In this document: piece after piece, positions 53,584 to 61,981 of the stretch
How the letters are laid out: each line of letters begins with the position of its first letter
Numbering within the stretch: the first letter of the stretch is position 1
DNA from: Flavobacteriaceae bacterium S0862
GTDB lineage: Bacteria; Bacteroidota; Bacteroidia; Flavobacteriales; Flavobacteriaceae
Direction of reading: 5' to 3'
Length of the DNA stretch: 64,000 nt
Assembly: GCA_023015825.1 (NCBI GenBank)
Contig: JALKAW010000008.1
Location: 62,001-126,000, forward strand
Made by a program: the position numbers and the translations under genes
Notes under the pieces: model-generated
Seen by the model: only the letters and a program-made list of their open reading frames with translations
Told to the model about the DNA's origin: nothing
Database searches by the model: none

Positions 53584-54567
53584 ATGCGTATAGGCGGTAA
53601 CCCTCAAAAAGGTGAGGCATTTATTAAATTAAAAACAAACCACAGAATTGTAATAGTTGTTTTTATTCCCAAGTTAGAAGGTTATTATAAGGATATGTTT
53701 GAAGTTGTAAAAGTTTCAGTAAATTCATTAATTAAAACAATTCCAAAGACCTCGGCAATAACCATTGTTGATAATGGGTCTTGTGAAGTTGTTGTAAATT
53801 ATTTAGAGTCTCTATTTAAAGTAGGCTTAATAGATGCACTTCAATTATTGAAAACAAATATTGGTAAAATAGATGCGTTAATGGGGGGTGCTAGAGCATC
53901 TAGAGAACCCATAATAACAATAACGGATTGTGATATACTTTTCAAAACCCATTGGGTTTCAGAAACCATAAAAATATTTAATACTTTTAAAAATGTAGGT
54001 TCTGTATCTCCTATTCCTACCAGAACAGCAGTTAGATATTTTACATTTAGTGCTCAGGAAGCTATTTTGCGAAAAAGAATTGATTTAAAGTTTGAAAGTA
54101 TTCCAGAAAATTTTGAAGCACATAATACATTTTTGAAAAGTATTAATTGGGATGAAGAAACCAATAAAACAAAACCATGGCCTTTAATATCTGAAAACAA
54201 TACAAAAGCATTAATTGGTAGCGATCATCAGGTTTTGACCTTACGAAGAGATATTTTTTTTAATAATTCGCCTAGTAAACCATCTTTTACAAAAGTAGGC
54301 AAAGAGTCTGAAAGGGAATATGTAGATTTAGCTATTGATTTAAGTGGTGGATTAAGATTATCTACTCCTAATTTTTATGCGTTTCATATGGGAAATAAAT
54401 TAGAAGATTGGATGCTAAAGGAGTATAATAAATTAGAAAATTCTGAAGATTTAGAACTGAAATTAATTCCAAAACTTAAATATAAACAAGTAAATAATTT
54501 TTGGTATAAAGTTAAGAAGCGAATTTTAAAAAAAGCTTTTGAGTTTAAAATTCCATCTAATTATTAA
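53584..54567 (+). CDS. Glycosyltransferase, atypical family 2 member
   Basis: 327 residues. A GT-A-like core is visible: HRIVIVVFIPKLEGYYKDMF, ITIVDNGSCEVVVNYLESLF, TNIGKIDALMGGARASREP and ITITDCDILFKTHW (DCD as DxD). The start MRIGGNPQKGEAF and the insertion between the DCD motif and the C-terminal FYAFHMGNKLEDW are not seen in the other GT2 proteins here. It is probably a separate subfamily found in Flavobacteriaceae glycan loci; sugar specificity unknown. Ends 13 bases before the likely start of the epimerase gene. Confidence 0.78.
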   Translation: MRIGGNPQKGEAFIKLKTNHRIVIVVFIPKLEGYYKDMFEVVKVSVNSLIKTIPKTSAITIVDNGSCEVVVNYLESLFKVGLIDALQLLKTNIGKIDALMGGARASREPIITITDCDILFKTHWVSETIKIFNTFKNVGSVSPIPTRTAVRYFTFSAQEAILRKRIDLKFESIPENFEAHNTFLKSINWDEETNKTKPWPLISENNTKALIGSDHQVLTLRRDIFFNNSPSKPSFTKVGKESEREYVDLAIDLSGGLRLSTPNFYAFHMGNKLEDWMLKEYNKLENSEDLELKLIPKLKYKQVNNFWYKVKKRILKKAFEFKIPSNY

Positions 54568-54580
54568 TAAAACATTAAAA

Positions 54581-55690
54581 TTGAAAATACTTATTTGTTT
54601 TGGTACACGTCCGGAAGCTATAAAAATGGCGCCTATTTGTTTGGCGCTTAAAAAAGAGAACATACCATTTAAATTATGTGTAACTGCACAGCATAGAGAA
54701 ATGCTTGATCAGGTTTTAAGTTTTTTCGATTTAGTTCCAGATTATGATCTTAACGTTATGCAGCCTAACCAAAGTTTGAATATGTTAAGTTCAAGAATAT
54801 TATCCGAAATGGATAAAATATTTGAAAAAGAAAGTTTTAACATCGTTTTGGTACATGGCGATACTACTACATCTGCTTTGGTAGCCTTGTCTGCTTTTCA
54901 TAGAAATTGTAAAGTGGCTCATGTTGAAGCAGGTTTAAGAACTTATAATAAACTGTCCCCTTTTCCAGAAGAACTTAACAGGCAATTAACAGGAAGAATT
55001 GCTGATATTCATTTTTCACCAACAAAAAAAGCAGCACAAAATCTTTTAAATGAAAATGTTGAAGAATCAAGAGTTTTTGTAACGGGAAATACCGTTATTG
55101 ATGCCTTATTTATAACATTAAATAGAATTGATAATGGATATACTAATAATGCTATAGACCATTTAAAAACGACAATTGATTTCAGTAAAAAAATCGTTTT
55201 AGTTACCGGACACAGAAGAGAAAGTTTTGGCGTTGGTTTTGAGAATTTATGTGATTCAATTTTAGAATTATCAAAAAAAGAAGCCATTGAAATTGTTTAC
55301 CCAGTACACTTAAATCCCAATGTGCAGGATATTGTATATAATAGATTGTCTGTAGTAAAAAACATTTACTTAATTGCGCCATTGGATTATCCTTCGTTTG
55401 TTTGGTTAATGAGTAGAGCTAATGTAATAATATCAGATTCTGGAGGCATCCAAGAGGAAGCACCTTCTTTAAATGTGCCCGTTTTAGTTACTAGAGAAAC
55501 TACAGAACGGGATGAGGGTATTAAAGCAAAATGTTCTTTTTTAGTAGGAACAAATTCTAAAAAAATAGTAAAGAAAGCCTATGAAATTTTAGATAATAAT
55601 ACTTCAGTAAAATTAAAAAATCCTTATGGAGATGGTAAAGCATCAAAAAAAATAGTAAAGTTTTTAAATGATTTAAAAAATTCTATTTAA
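54581..55690 (+). CDS. wecB: UDP-N-acetylglucosamine 2-epimerase, non-hydrolysing
   Basis: 369 residues from TTG at 54581 (MKILICFGTRPEAIKMAPI). A longer frame from TTG at 54539 would overlap the previous gene and add 14 residues without conservation. It interconverts UDP-GlcNAc and UDP-ManNAc. Motifs: HGDTTTSALVAL, HVEAGLRTYN, PFPEELNRQLTGRIADIHF, VTGHRRESFG and ISDSGGIQEEAPSLNVPVL. With the dehydrogenase at 40447 it could also lead to UDP-ManNAcA. Separate from the hydrolysing NeuC-type enzyme 5 kb downstream. Confidence 0.93.
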   Translation: MKILICFGTRPEAIKMAPICLALKKENIPFKLCVTAQHREMLDQVLSFFDLVPDYDLNVMQPNQSLNMLSSRILSEMDKIFEKESFNIVLVHGDTTTSALVALSAFHRNCKVAHVEAGLRTYNKLSPFPEELNRQLTGRIADIHFSPTKKAAQNLLNENVEESRVFVTGNTVIDALFITLNRIDNGYTNNAIDHLKTTIDFSKKIVLVTGHRRESFGVGFENLCDSILELSKKEAIEIVYPVHLNPNVQDIVYNRLSVVKNIYLIAPLDYPSFVWLMSRANVIISDSGGIQEEAPSLNVPVLVTRETTERDEGIKAKCSFLVGTNSKKIVKKAYEILDNNTSVKLKNPYGDGKASKKIVKFLNDLKNSI

Positions 55691-55691
55691 T

Positions 55692-56291
55692 ATGAAAAAG
55701 GTTTTTATTTTAAAAATAATTAGACATATTCCTGTAAATTTCCTAAAAGTATTTTTTTTAAAAACCCTATTTGGTTATCAAATAGGTAAAAGTGTAAGCA
55801 TAGGAAAATCAATAATTAATTGTAAAAAAGTAAATATTGGTAATAATGTTTACATAGCAAGTAATAATGTTTTTTCTTGTAATAAAATTAATATTGGTTC
55901 TAATACAAGTATACATTCTGGGAATACATTTGTTGGCAAAGGAACGTTTAAAATAGGCGAAAACTCAAGAATAATTAATAATCATTATTTCGATTTATGG
56001 AATTCAATAAAAATTGGAAATAATACATGGATAGCTGGAAGAAACAGTGAATTTTGGACGCATGGTTCCATTAAAACAAAAACCAATAATAAAGATTTGT
56101 CAATAGAAATTGGAGATGATGTTTATGTTGGTTCTTCCTCAAAGTTTGCACCTGGAACAAAAATAGAGTCGTTAAACTTAATAAGCTTAGGGAGTATGGT
56201 TTCAGGGATTTTTCATAAAAAAGAAACCATTATTATGGGAAACCCTGCTAAAGTTGTAAAAGAGAATATAGATTGGAGAGAAAATTGGTAA
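55692..56291 (+). CDS. Left-handed beta-helix acyltransferase
   Basis: 199 residues. Starting at residue about 30, hexapeptide repeats of the [LIV]-G-x4 type run through the protein (SVSIGKSIINCKKVNIGNNV, INIGSNTSIHSG, IEIGDDVYVGSSSKFAPG), ending with MGNPAKVVKENIDW. This is the fold of sugar O- or N-acetyltransferases such as WbbJ/NeuD-like proteins. The MGNPAK end is typical for acetyl-CoA-dependent sugar acetyltransferases. Likely acetylates a sugar of the exported glycan. Starts one base after the epimerase stop. Confidence 0.85.
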   Translation: MKKVFILKIIRHIPVNFLKVFFLKTLFGYQIGKSVSIGKSIINCKKVNIGNNVYIASNNVFSCNKINIGSNTSIHSGNTFVGKGTFKIGENSRIINNHYFDLWNSIKIGNNTWIAGRNSEFWTHGSIKTKTNNKDLSIEIGDDVYVGSSSKFAPGTKIESLNLISLGSMVSGIFHKKETIIMGNPAKVVKENIDWRENW

Positions 56292-56298
56292 CGAATTA

Positions 56299-57552
56299 AT
56301 GAGCAAAAAAATACTTATTATAGTAGATTCTATTGATGTTGATGATAGTAGCGGTTCAAAAGCTAATGTTGCCCTAATTAACAGTTTTATTAAGCTAGAT
56401 TATAAAGTTTCAATTTACCATTATACTAGAAAACCAATTGAAATTGATAAAGCTAGTTGCTTTGTTATTAAAGAAAGGAAAAACAATTTGTTATACGTTT
56501 TAAGTCGCGTTCAAAGAATATTTCAAAGAACATTTAAAATAAATTTAGCAAAATATTTAGAGCCATTATTTGGGTTTTCTTTTACTTTTTTTAATGACGT
56601 GAATAGTATTAAAGCGGCGCTGAAAAAAGTTGATGTTTCTAAAATAGATTTAATATTAACACTTAGTAAAGCTGCAAGTTTTAGACCCCATTACGCCGTA
56701 AATAAGTTACCAACATTTCATGATAAATGGATGGCATATATACACGACCCTTACCCATTTAGTAAATACCCAAAACCATACGATTGGAATGAACCTGGAT
56801 ATAAAATAAAAGAACAATTTTTTAAAAACCTTTCTACTAATGCTAAATATTCAGCTTTTCCAAGTTTTCTACTTAAAGAATATATGGGAGATATTTTTAA
56901 AAACTTTAATAAAACAGGATTAGTTATTCCTCATCAAATTATTGATGTTGATATAAAAGAACAAACTTCACCAAGTTATTTTGAACGTAATAAATTTAAT
57001 GTTTTACATGCTGGGAGCTTAATGAAACAACGAAACCCTGAAGGTTTGATTAAAGGGTTTCAACTATTTTTACAAAATAATATTGAAGCCAAGGAAAATT
57101 CAAAATTGATATTAGTGGGAAATGCAGATTATCATGAAAATATGATAAAAATCTATTCTAAAAAAATACCACAATTACATGTTGAGTTGTCTCATATTTC
57201 ATTTAAAGAAGTGTACTGGCTTCAAAATCATGTTTCAGTTAATGTTATTTTAGAGGCAGATTCAGAGATTAGCCCTTTTTTACCAGGTAAGTTTCCGCAT
57301 TGTGTATCTGCTAATAAGCCTATTTTTCATTTAGGACCTAAAAAGAGCGAAACTAGAAGATTATTAGGAGATAATTATACTTACAGTTCAGAGGTTACCA
57401 AAATAGATGAAATAGTTCAAATATTTGAAAAACTACATACAGAATGGTTTCATAAGGATAAAGAACTCGTTTTAAATAGACCAGATTTAATAGATTATTT
57501 GGGGGAGAATCATTTAAATGAACAATTAACAAGTGTTTTTAATAATGATTAA
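56299..57552 (+). CDS. GT-B type glycosyltransferase
   Basis: 417 residues. KKILIIVDSIDVDDSSGSKANVAL opens an N-terminal Rossmann half; the C-terminal half shows FNVLHAGSLMKQRNPEGLIKGFQLF, KLILVGNADYHENM and NVILEADSEISPFLPGKFPHCVSA, the donor-site region of GT4-like enzymes. The acceptor half also has FHDKWMAYIHDPYPFSKYPK. Overall similarity to named GT4 members is weak, so the family number is uncertain. Overlaps the next gene by eight bases. Confidence 0.78.
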   Translation: MSKKILIIVDSIDVDDSSGSKANVALINSFIKLDYKVSIYHYTRKPIEIDKASCFVIKERKNNLLYVLSRVQRIFQRTFKINLAKYLEPLFGFSFTFFNDVNSIKAALKKVDVSKIDLILTLSKAASFRPHYAVNKLPTFHDKWMAYIHDPYPFSKYPKPYDWNEPGYKIKEQFFKNLSTNAKYSAFPSFLLKEYMGDIFKNFNKTGLVIPHQIIDVDIKEQTSPSYFERNKFNVLHAGSLMKQRNPEGLIKGFQLFLQNNIEAKENSKLILVGNADYHENMIKIYSKKIPQLHVELSHISFKEVYWLQNHVSVNVILEADSEISPFLPGKFPHCVSANKPIFHLGPKKSETRRLLGDNYTYSSEVTKIDEIVQIFEKLHTEWFHKDKELVLNRPDLIDYLGENHLNEQLTSVFNND

Positions 57553-58450
57553 ATTTAGCATACTTATTTCAACTAAAAACCGATTAGATTCTTTAAAGTT
57601 TACTTTAGAAAAAATTAGTTATTTAATTGATAGAAATGATGTTGAATGTTTTGTTTGTGATGATGGATCTTCAGATGGCACTTCAGATTTTATAGTGCAA
57701 AACTATACTAATATCCAACTAATTACACATGTTAAGAGCAAAGGATACATTTATAGTAGAAATATTATGCTTGATTTAACAAGTGCTTCATATGCTATTT
57801 CGTTAGATGACGATGCACATTTTGTTACTGAAAACCCTTTAGAAACAATAGAAACTTATTTTAAAAACAATTTAAAATGTGGAGCGTTAGCATTTAGATT
57901 ATATTGGGATATGCAACCACCAATAAGAGTAGAATCTAATCAAAAACCAGAGCGTGTTAGAAGTTTTGTAGGTTGTGGTCATGTTTGGAATATGGAAGCG
58001 TGGAAATCCATTTCTAACTATCCAGAGTGGTTTGTCTTTTATGGTGAGGAAGAATTTGCATCCTACCAGTTGTTTAAAAATAATTGGGAGATTCATTATT
58101 TACCCCAAGTATTAGTGCATCATAGAGTAGATATAAAAAGTAGAAAAAAAGATAAAGATTATAGAGTGCGTTTAAGACGGTCTTTAAGATCAGGTTGGTA
58201 TCTTTATTTTTTGTTTTATCCTCTTAATACAATTCCAAGACGATTTTTTTACACCTTATGGATTCAAATGAAAACTAAAGTGTTTAAAGGTGATTTTAAA
58301 GCTTTGATAGCAATTTTACAGGCATTAGGAGATATTATAATTAACTTTCCATTTGTATTGATAAATGCTAATAGATTATCAAAAAAAGAGTTTGTGGAGT
58401 ATTCAAAACTTACGGAAACAAAGTTGTATTGGACTCCAAAAGATTTGTAA
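57545..58450 (+). CDS. Family 2 glycosyltransferase
   Basis: 301 residues from ATG at 57545; a start at 57533 would add four residues inside the preceding gene. GT-A motifs: FSILISTKNRLDSLKFTLEK, CFVCDDGSSDGT, SRNIMLDLTSASYAIS and LDDDAHFVTE (DDDA metal site). FVGCGHVWNMEAWKSI and YGEEEFASYQLFKNNWEIHY match the rhamnosyltransferase-like second half. The C-terminal YLYFLFYPLNTIPRRFFYTL is hydrophobic and may touch the membrane. Confidence 0.87.
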   Translation: MIKFSILISTKNRLDSLKFTLEKISYLIDRNDVECFVCDDGSSDGTSDFIVQNYTNIQLITHVKSKGYIYSRNIMLDLTSASYAISLDDDAHFVTENPLETIETYFKNNLKCGALAFRLYWDMQPPIRVESNQKPERVRSFVGCGHVWNMEAWKSISNYPEWFVFYGEEEFASYQLFKNNWEIHYLPQVLVHHRVDIKSRKKDKDYRVRLRRSLRSGWYLYFLFYPLNTIPRRFFYTLWIQMKTKVFKGDFKALIAILQALGDIIINFPFVLINANRLSKKEFVEYSKLTETKLYWTPKDL

Positions 58451-58471
58451 ATTTATAAATACTAAATTAAA

Positions 58472-59122
58472 TTGAAAAAAGATATCAATACATATAAAGA
58501 TAGAGGTGAGTTTGCTAAAGCCATATTAGGTAAGTATATCTCTCTAGCGCCAAATAAAATTGTTAGCGATATTGGTGCAGGATTTGGGCATATGCGTAAA
58601 GACATTGAAAGTGTAAATGCAAAGTGGCAACCTTTTGATTATATAAAAAAAATGGATGAAACTATTATTTGGAATTTAAATAATCATGCTCCAAAAAATG
58701 TTAAAAACGCTGGAATTGTTATTTTTTTAGAAGTTTTAGAACATCTTGATAATCCACTTTTAGGCATTCAGAATATTTCGAATCACATGGAAAAAGATGG
58801 TGTCCTAATTTTGAGTACACCCAATCCACAATCTAGTAAAAATACGTTAAGTTTGTTTTTAAGAGGTTCACTTTACGCGTTTCAGGAAAAACATATTCAA
58901 GAAAATCATGTTTTTACACCTTGGAAACATGTGGTTTACGAGTTCTTAAAACGAAGTGGTTTGGAGATTTTAGAATATGCTATTGTAGATACGCAGTATA
59001 AAAATAAAAAAAACACGTCTTTAAAAGATTGGTTTAAGTCTAAAATAGAATCATATATAGAATATAGAAATCCGTTAGCAAAGGGAATGAGTTACGGTAT
59101 TGTTGCAAGAAAAATAAAATAA
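58472..59122 (+). CDS. Class I SAM-dependent methyltransferase
   Basis: 216 residues, start TTG at 58472. The SAM site is VSDIGAGFGHMRKDIESV; VIFLEVLEHLDNPLLGIQNI and ILSTPNPQSSKNTLSLFLRG complete the methyltransferase_11-type core. HVFTPWKHVVYEFLKRSGLEIL follows. A one-base overlap with neuB ties it to the nonulosonic acid genes, so it may methylate that sugar or the finished chain. Substrate unknown. Confidence 0.82.
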   Translation: MKKDINTYKDRGEFAKAILGKYISLAPNKIVSDIGAGFGHMRKDIESVNAKWQPFDYIKKMDETIIWNLNNHAPKNVKNAGIVIFLEVLEHLDNPLLGIQNISNHMEKDGVLILSTPNPQSSKNTLSLFLRGSLYAFQEKHIQENHVFTPWKHVVYEFLKRSGLEILEYAIVDTQYKNKKNTSLKDWFKSKIESYIEYRNPLAKGMSYGIVARKIK

Positions 59123-60123
59123 TGAGCGTTAAACTAATAGCTGAAATTGCACAAGCACATAATGGAAGTTTGGCTACTGCCCATCGCTATATTGATGCGC
59201 TGGCAACAACTGGAATTGACGCTATTAAATTTCAAACGCATATTGCTGAGGCTGAAAGTAGTATTTACGAACCTTTCAGAATTAAATTCTCTAAACAAGA
59301 TAAAACTCGTTTTGATTATTGGAAACGGATGGAGTTTTCTTTAGAACAGTGGATAAGTTTAAAACAACATTGTGATGATGTAGGGTTAGAGTTTATGAGC
59401 TCTCCTTTTAGTAATGCGGCGGTAGATTTGTTAGAACAAGTAGGAATTAACACCTATAAAATAGGTTCTGGAGAAGTGAATAATTTTTTATTATTAGAGA
59501 AAATAGCACAAACGGGTAAACCTATTATTTTATCTTCTGGGATGAGTTCTTTTGAAGAGTTAGATAAAACGGTAGCATTTCTAAAATCTAAACAAGTAGA
59601 ATTTTCAATATTGCAATGCACCACATCATACCCTACAAAACCTGAGCAATATGGTTTAAATGTTATTCAAGAATTAAAATCAAGATACCATGTTTCAGTT
59701 GGATTTTCAGATCATTCTGCAAAAATAGAAACTTGTATCGCTGTGGTAGCTTTAGGTGCAGAAATTCTCGAATTTCATGCCGTTTTTAGTAAAAACGATT
59801 TCGGTCCAGATGTTACGTCATCACTAACAATTGATGAAATTAAAACGCTTTCAGAGGCAGTTCGCAATATTGAAAAAGCCCAAACATATCCAGTTGATAA
59901 ATCAGATAATTCAAAATTTAGTGAACTTAAATCTATTTTTGAAAAATCTTTAGCAATCAATAAAGATTTACAATCTGGACACATTATCCAGTTTTCCGAT
60001 TTAGAAGCGAAAAAACCGACAAATAAAGGTATTCCTGCATCTAATTTCGAAACTATAATTGGGAAACAAATTATAAAAAACATGAAACAGTGGGATTTTT
60101 TAACCATAGATGATATTAAATGA
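59122..60123 (+). CDS. neuB: N-acetylneuraminate synthase family protein (NeuB)
   Basis: 333 residues. Condenses a 2-acetamido-hexose with phosphoenolpyruvate to a nine-carbon nonulosonic acid. LIAEIAQAHNGS, IDAIKFQTHIAE, the FMSSPFSNAAVDLLEQVGIN and YKIGSGEVNN segments, LQCTTSYPTKPEQYGL and VGFSDHS are the TIM-barrel motifs. Residues about 275-333 form the SAF/antifreeze-like domain (AINKDLQSGHIIQFSDLEAK). With NeuC and NeuA downstream it makes a CMP-activated sialic acid-type sugar. Sialic versus legionaminic acid cannot be settled from these motifs. Confidence 0.92.
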   Translation: MSVKLIAEIAQAHNGSLATAHRYIDALATTGIDAIKFQTHIAEAESSIYEPFRIKFSKQDKTRFDYWKRMEFSLEQWISLKQHCDDVGLEFMSSPFSNAAVDLLEQVGINTYKIGSGEVNNFLLLEKIAQTGKPIILSSGMSSFEELDKTVAFLKSKQVEFSILQCTTSYPTKPEQYGLNVIQELKSRYHVSVGFSDHSAKIETCIAVVALGAEILEFHAVFSKNDFGPDVTSSLTIDEIKTLSEAVRNIEKAQTYPVDKSDNSKFSELKSIFEKSLAINKDLQSGHIIQFSDLEAKKPTNKGIPASNFETIIGKQIIKNMKQWDFLTIDDIK

Positions 60124-61280
60124 GTTTAAGAAAAATATGTGTTGTTATTACAGCAAGACCATCGTATAGTAGAATAAAAACAGCTTTAACGGCAATAAAA
60201 AAACACCCTAAATTAGAGTTGCAATTGGTTGTGGCTGGCTCAGCTTTGTTAGATAGATATGGTAATGCAGTGAATTATATTGAGAATGATGGTTTTAAAA
60301 TAGATGCAAAAGTATTCATGGTTTTAGAAGGAGAAAATAAAACTTCTATGGCAAAAACTACAGGTTTAGGTGTTATGGAGTTGGCAAATACGTTCTATAA
60401 TTTAAAACCCGATGCGGTTGTTACCATAGCAGACCGTTTTGAAACTTTAGCGACCTCAATTGCTGCTTCTTATCAAAATATTCCTCTAATTCATATTCAG
60501 GGAGGAGAAGTTACAGGGAATATTGATGAAAAAGTACGCCATGCCAATACCAAATTGGCCGATATTCATTTGGTAGCTTCGGAAGATGCAAAAGTTAGAG
60601 TTATTAAAATGGGCGAGGATGATAACTATGTTTTTAATACAGGGTGCCCTTCAATAGATATTGCGTATCAGGTTAGTAGATCTCCAGAATTGAATTTTAA
60701 TCCTATAACAGAATATGGTGGCGTTGGAAATTCAATTAATTGGCAAGAAGGTTATATGGTGGTCATGCAACACCCGGTAACTACCGAATACAACCAAGCT
60801 AAAGAAAATGTTTTAACAACTTTAAAAGTAGTACACGACTTAGGAATTCCAGCCTTTTGGTTTTGGCCTAATGTGGATTCTGGAGCCGATGGTACATCAA
60901 ATGGAATTCGTTCATATCGAGAAATTAATAAACCAGAAAATATTCGCTTTTTTAAAAATATGATTCCTGAGGATTTTTTACGCTTGCTGCTAAATAGCAA
61001 ATGCTTAGTTGGTAATTCTAGTGTAGGGATAAGAGAGTGTTCTTATTTAGGAGTTCCTGTTGTAAACATAGGTACGAGACAAAACGGAAGAGCTCGAGGA
61101 AATAATGTGATCGATGTTTCTTATGAAGAAAAAGAAATTAAAGCAGCCATATTGAATAGAATAGATGCTAAAGGTGTTATTGGTAACGCTACTATTTACG
61201 GTGATGGAAATTCAGGTGAAAAAATCGCTGATATTTTAGCAGAAATTGAATTACGTTTTCATAAAACTATTTCGTATTAA
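60120..61280 (+). CDS. neuC: UDP-N-acetylglucosamine 2-epimerase, hydrolysing (NeuC type)
   Basis: 386 residues. ICVVITARPSYSRIKTALTAI, TIADRFETLATSIAASYQNI, HIQGGEVTGNIDEKVRHANT and VGNSSVGIRECSYLGVPVV are the motifs of the hydrolysing branch, which releases ManNAc (or a 4,6-modified analogue) and UDP. It lacks the HGDTT and VTGHRRE motifs of the non-hydrolysing branch. Overlaps neuB by four bases and neuA by one, so the three are translated together. LegG-type relatives look similar, so the precise substrate is uncertain. Confidence 0.92.
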   Translation: MSLRKICVVITARPSYSRIKTALTAIKKHPKLELQLVVAGSALLDRYGNAVNYIENDGFKIDAKVFMVLEGENKTSMAKTTGLGVMELANTFYNLKPDAVVTIADRFETLATSIAASYQNIPLIHIQGGEVTGNIDEKVRHANTKLADIHLVASEDAKVRVIKMGEDDNYVFNTGCPSIDIAYQVSRSPELNFNPITEYGGVGNSINWQEGYMVVMQHPVTTEYNQAKENVLTTLKVVHDLGIPAFWFWPNVDSGADGTSNGIRSYREINKPENIRFFKNMIPEDFLRLLLNSKCLVGNSSVGIRECSYLGVPVVNIGTRQNGRARGNNVIDVSYEEKEIKAAILNRIDAKGVIGNATIYGDGNSGEKIADILAEIELRFHKTISY

Positions 61281-61978
61281 TGAGAATTTTAGGACTTATA
61301 CCTGCAAGAGGAGGATCTAAAGCTATACCTAAAAAGAATATTAAAATTCTTGATGGTAAACCATTAATTCAATATACAATTGAAGTTGCAAAAAGCGCTA
61401 AAAAACTAACTAGTTTAATTTTAAGTTCGGATGACGAGGCTATAATTGAAGTTGCAAAAAAATTTAATTTGGAGGCGCCTTTTGTAAGACCTAAGCATCT
61501 TGCCGAAGACAAATCGCCAACTTTAGGTGTTATTCAGCATGCTTTAAAGTTTTATGAGGAACAACATATTTATTTTGATGCTGTTTGTTTGCTTCAAGTT
61601 ACAAGTCCTTTTAAAACAGGTAAGTTTATAGATGAAGCTATAGAAAAGTTTATTGAAAGTAATTGTGATGCTTTAGTTTCTGTACAAAAAGTTCCAGACG
61701 AATATAACCCGCACTGGACGTTTAAGAAAGATGAAAGGGGTGATTTAGAGTTATTCACTGGCGAAAAAGAGATAATTTCCAGACGCCAAGATTTACCAGA
61801 AGTGTATCATAGAGACGGGCTAATTTATATTACTAAAACAAGCGTTCTATTGGAACAAAACTCATTATATGGTTCTAAATTAACATATATAAAATCACCT
61901 TCAGATTATACAATCAATATTGATACTTTAGAAGATTGGAATAAAGCCGAATCATTTTTAAACTCAAAAAAGGCTTAA
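61280..61978 (+). CDS. neuA: CMP-nonulosonic acid synthetase (NeuA)
   Basis: 232 residues. Activates the nine-carbon acid with CTP. LIPARGGSKAIPKKNIKILD at the N-terminus is the CTP-binding P-loop-like signature, LILSSDDEAIIEVAKKF and LAEDKSPTLGVIQHAL follow, then CLLQVTSPFKTGKFIDEAI and VYHRDGLIYITK. Single cytidylyltransferase domain, no extra acetylhydrolase domain. It is the third gene of the neuBCA trio. Confidence 0.93.
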   Translation: MRILGLIPARGGSKAIPKKNIKILDGKPLIQYTIEVAKSAKKLTSLILSSDDEAIIEVAKKFNLEAPFVRPKHLAEDKSPTLGVIQHALKFYEEQHIYFDAVCLLQVTSPFKTGKFIDEAIEKFIESNCDALVSVQKVPDEYNPHWTFKKDERGDLELFTGEKEIISRRQDLPEVYHRDGLIYITKTSVLLEQNSLYGSKLTYIKSPSDYTINIDTLEDWNKAESFLNSKKA

Positions 61979-61981
61979 AAA

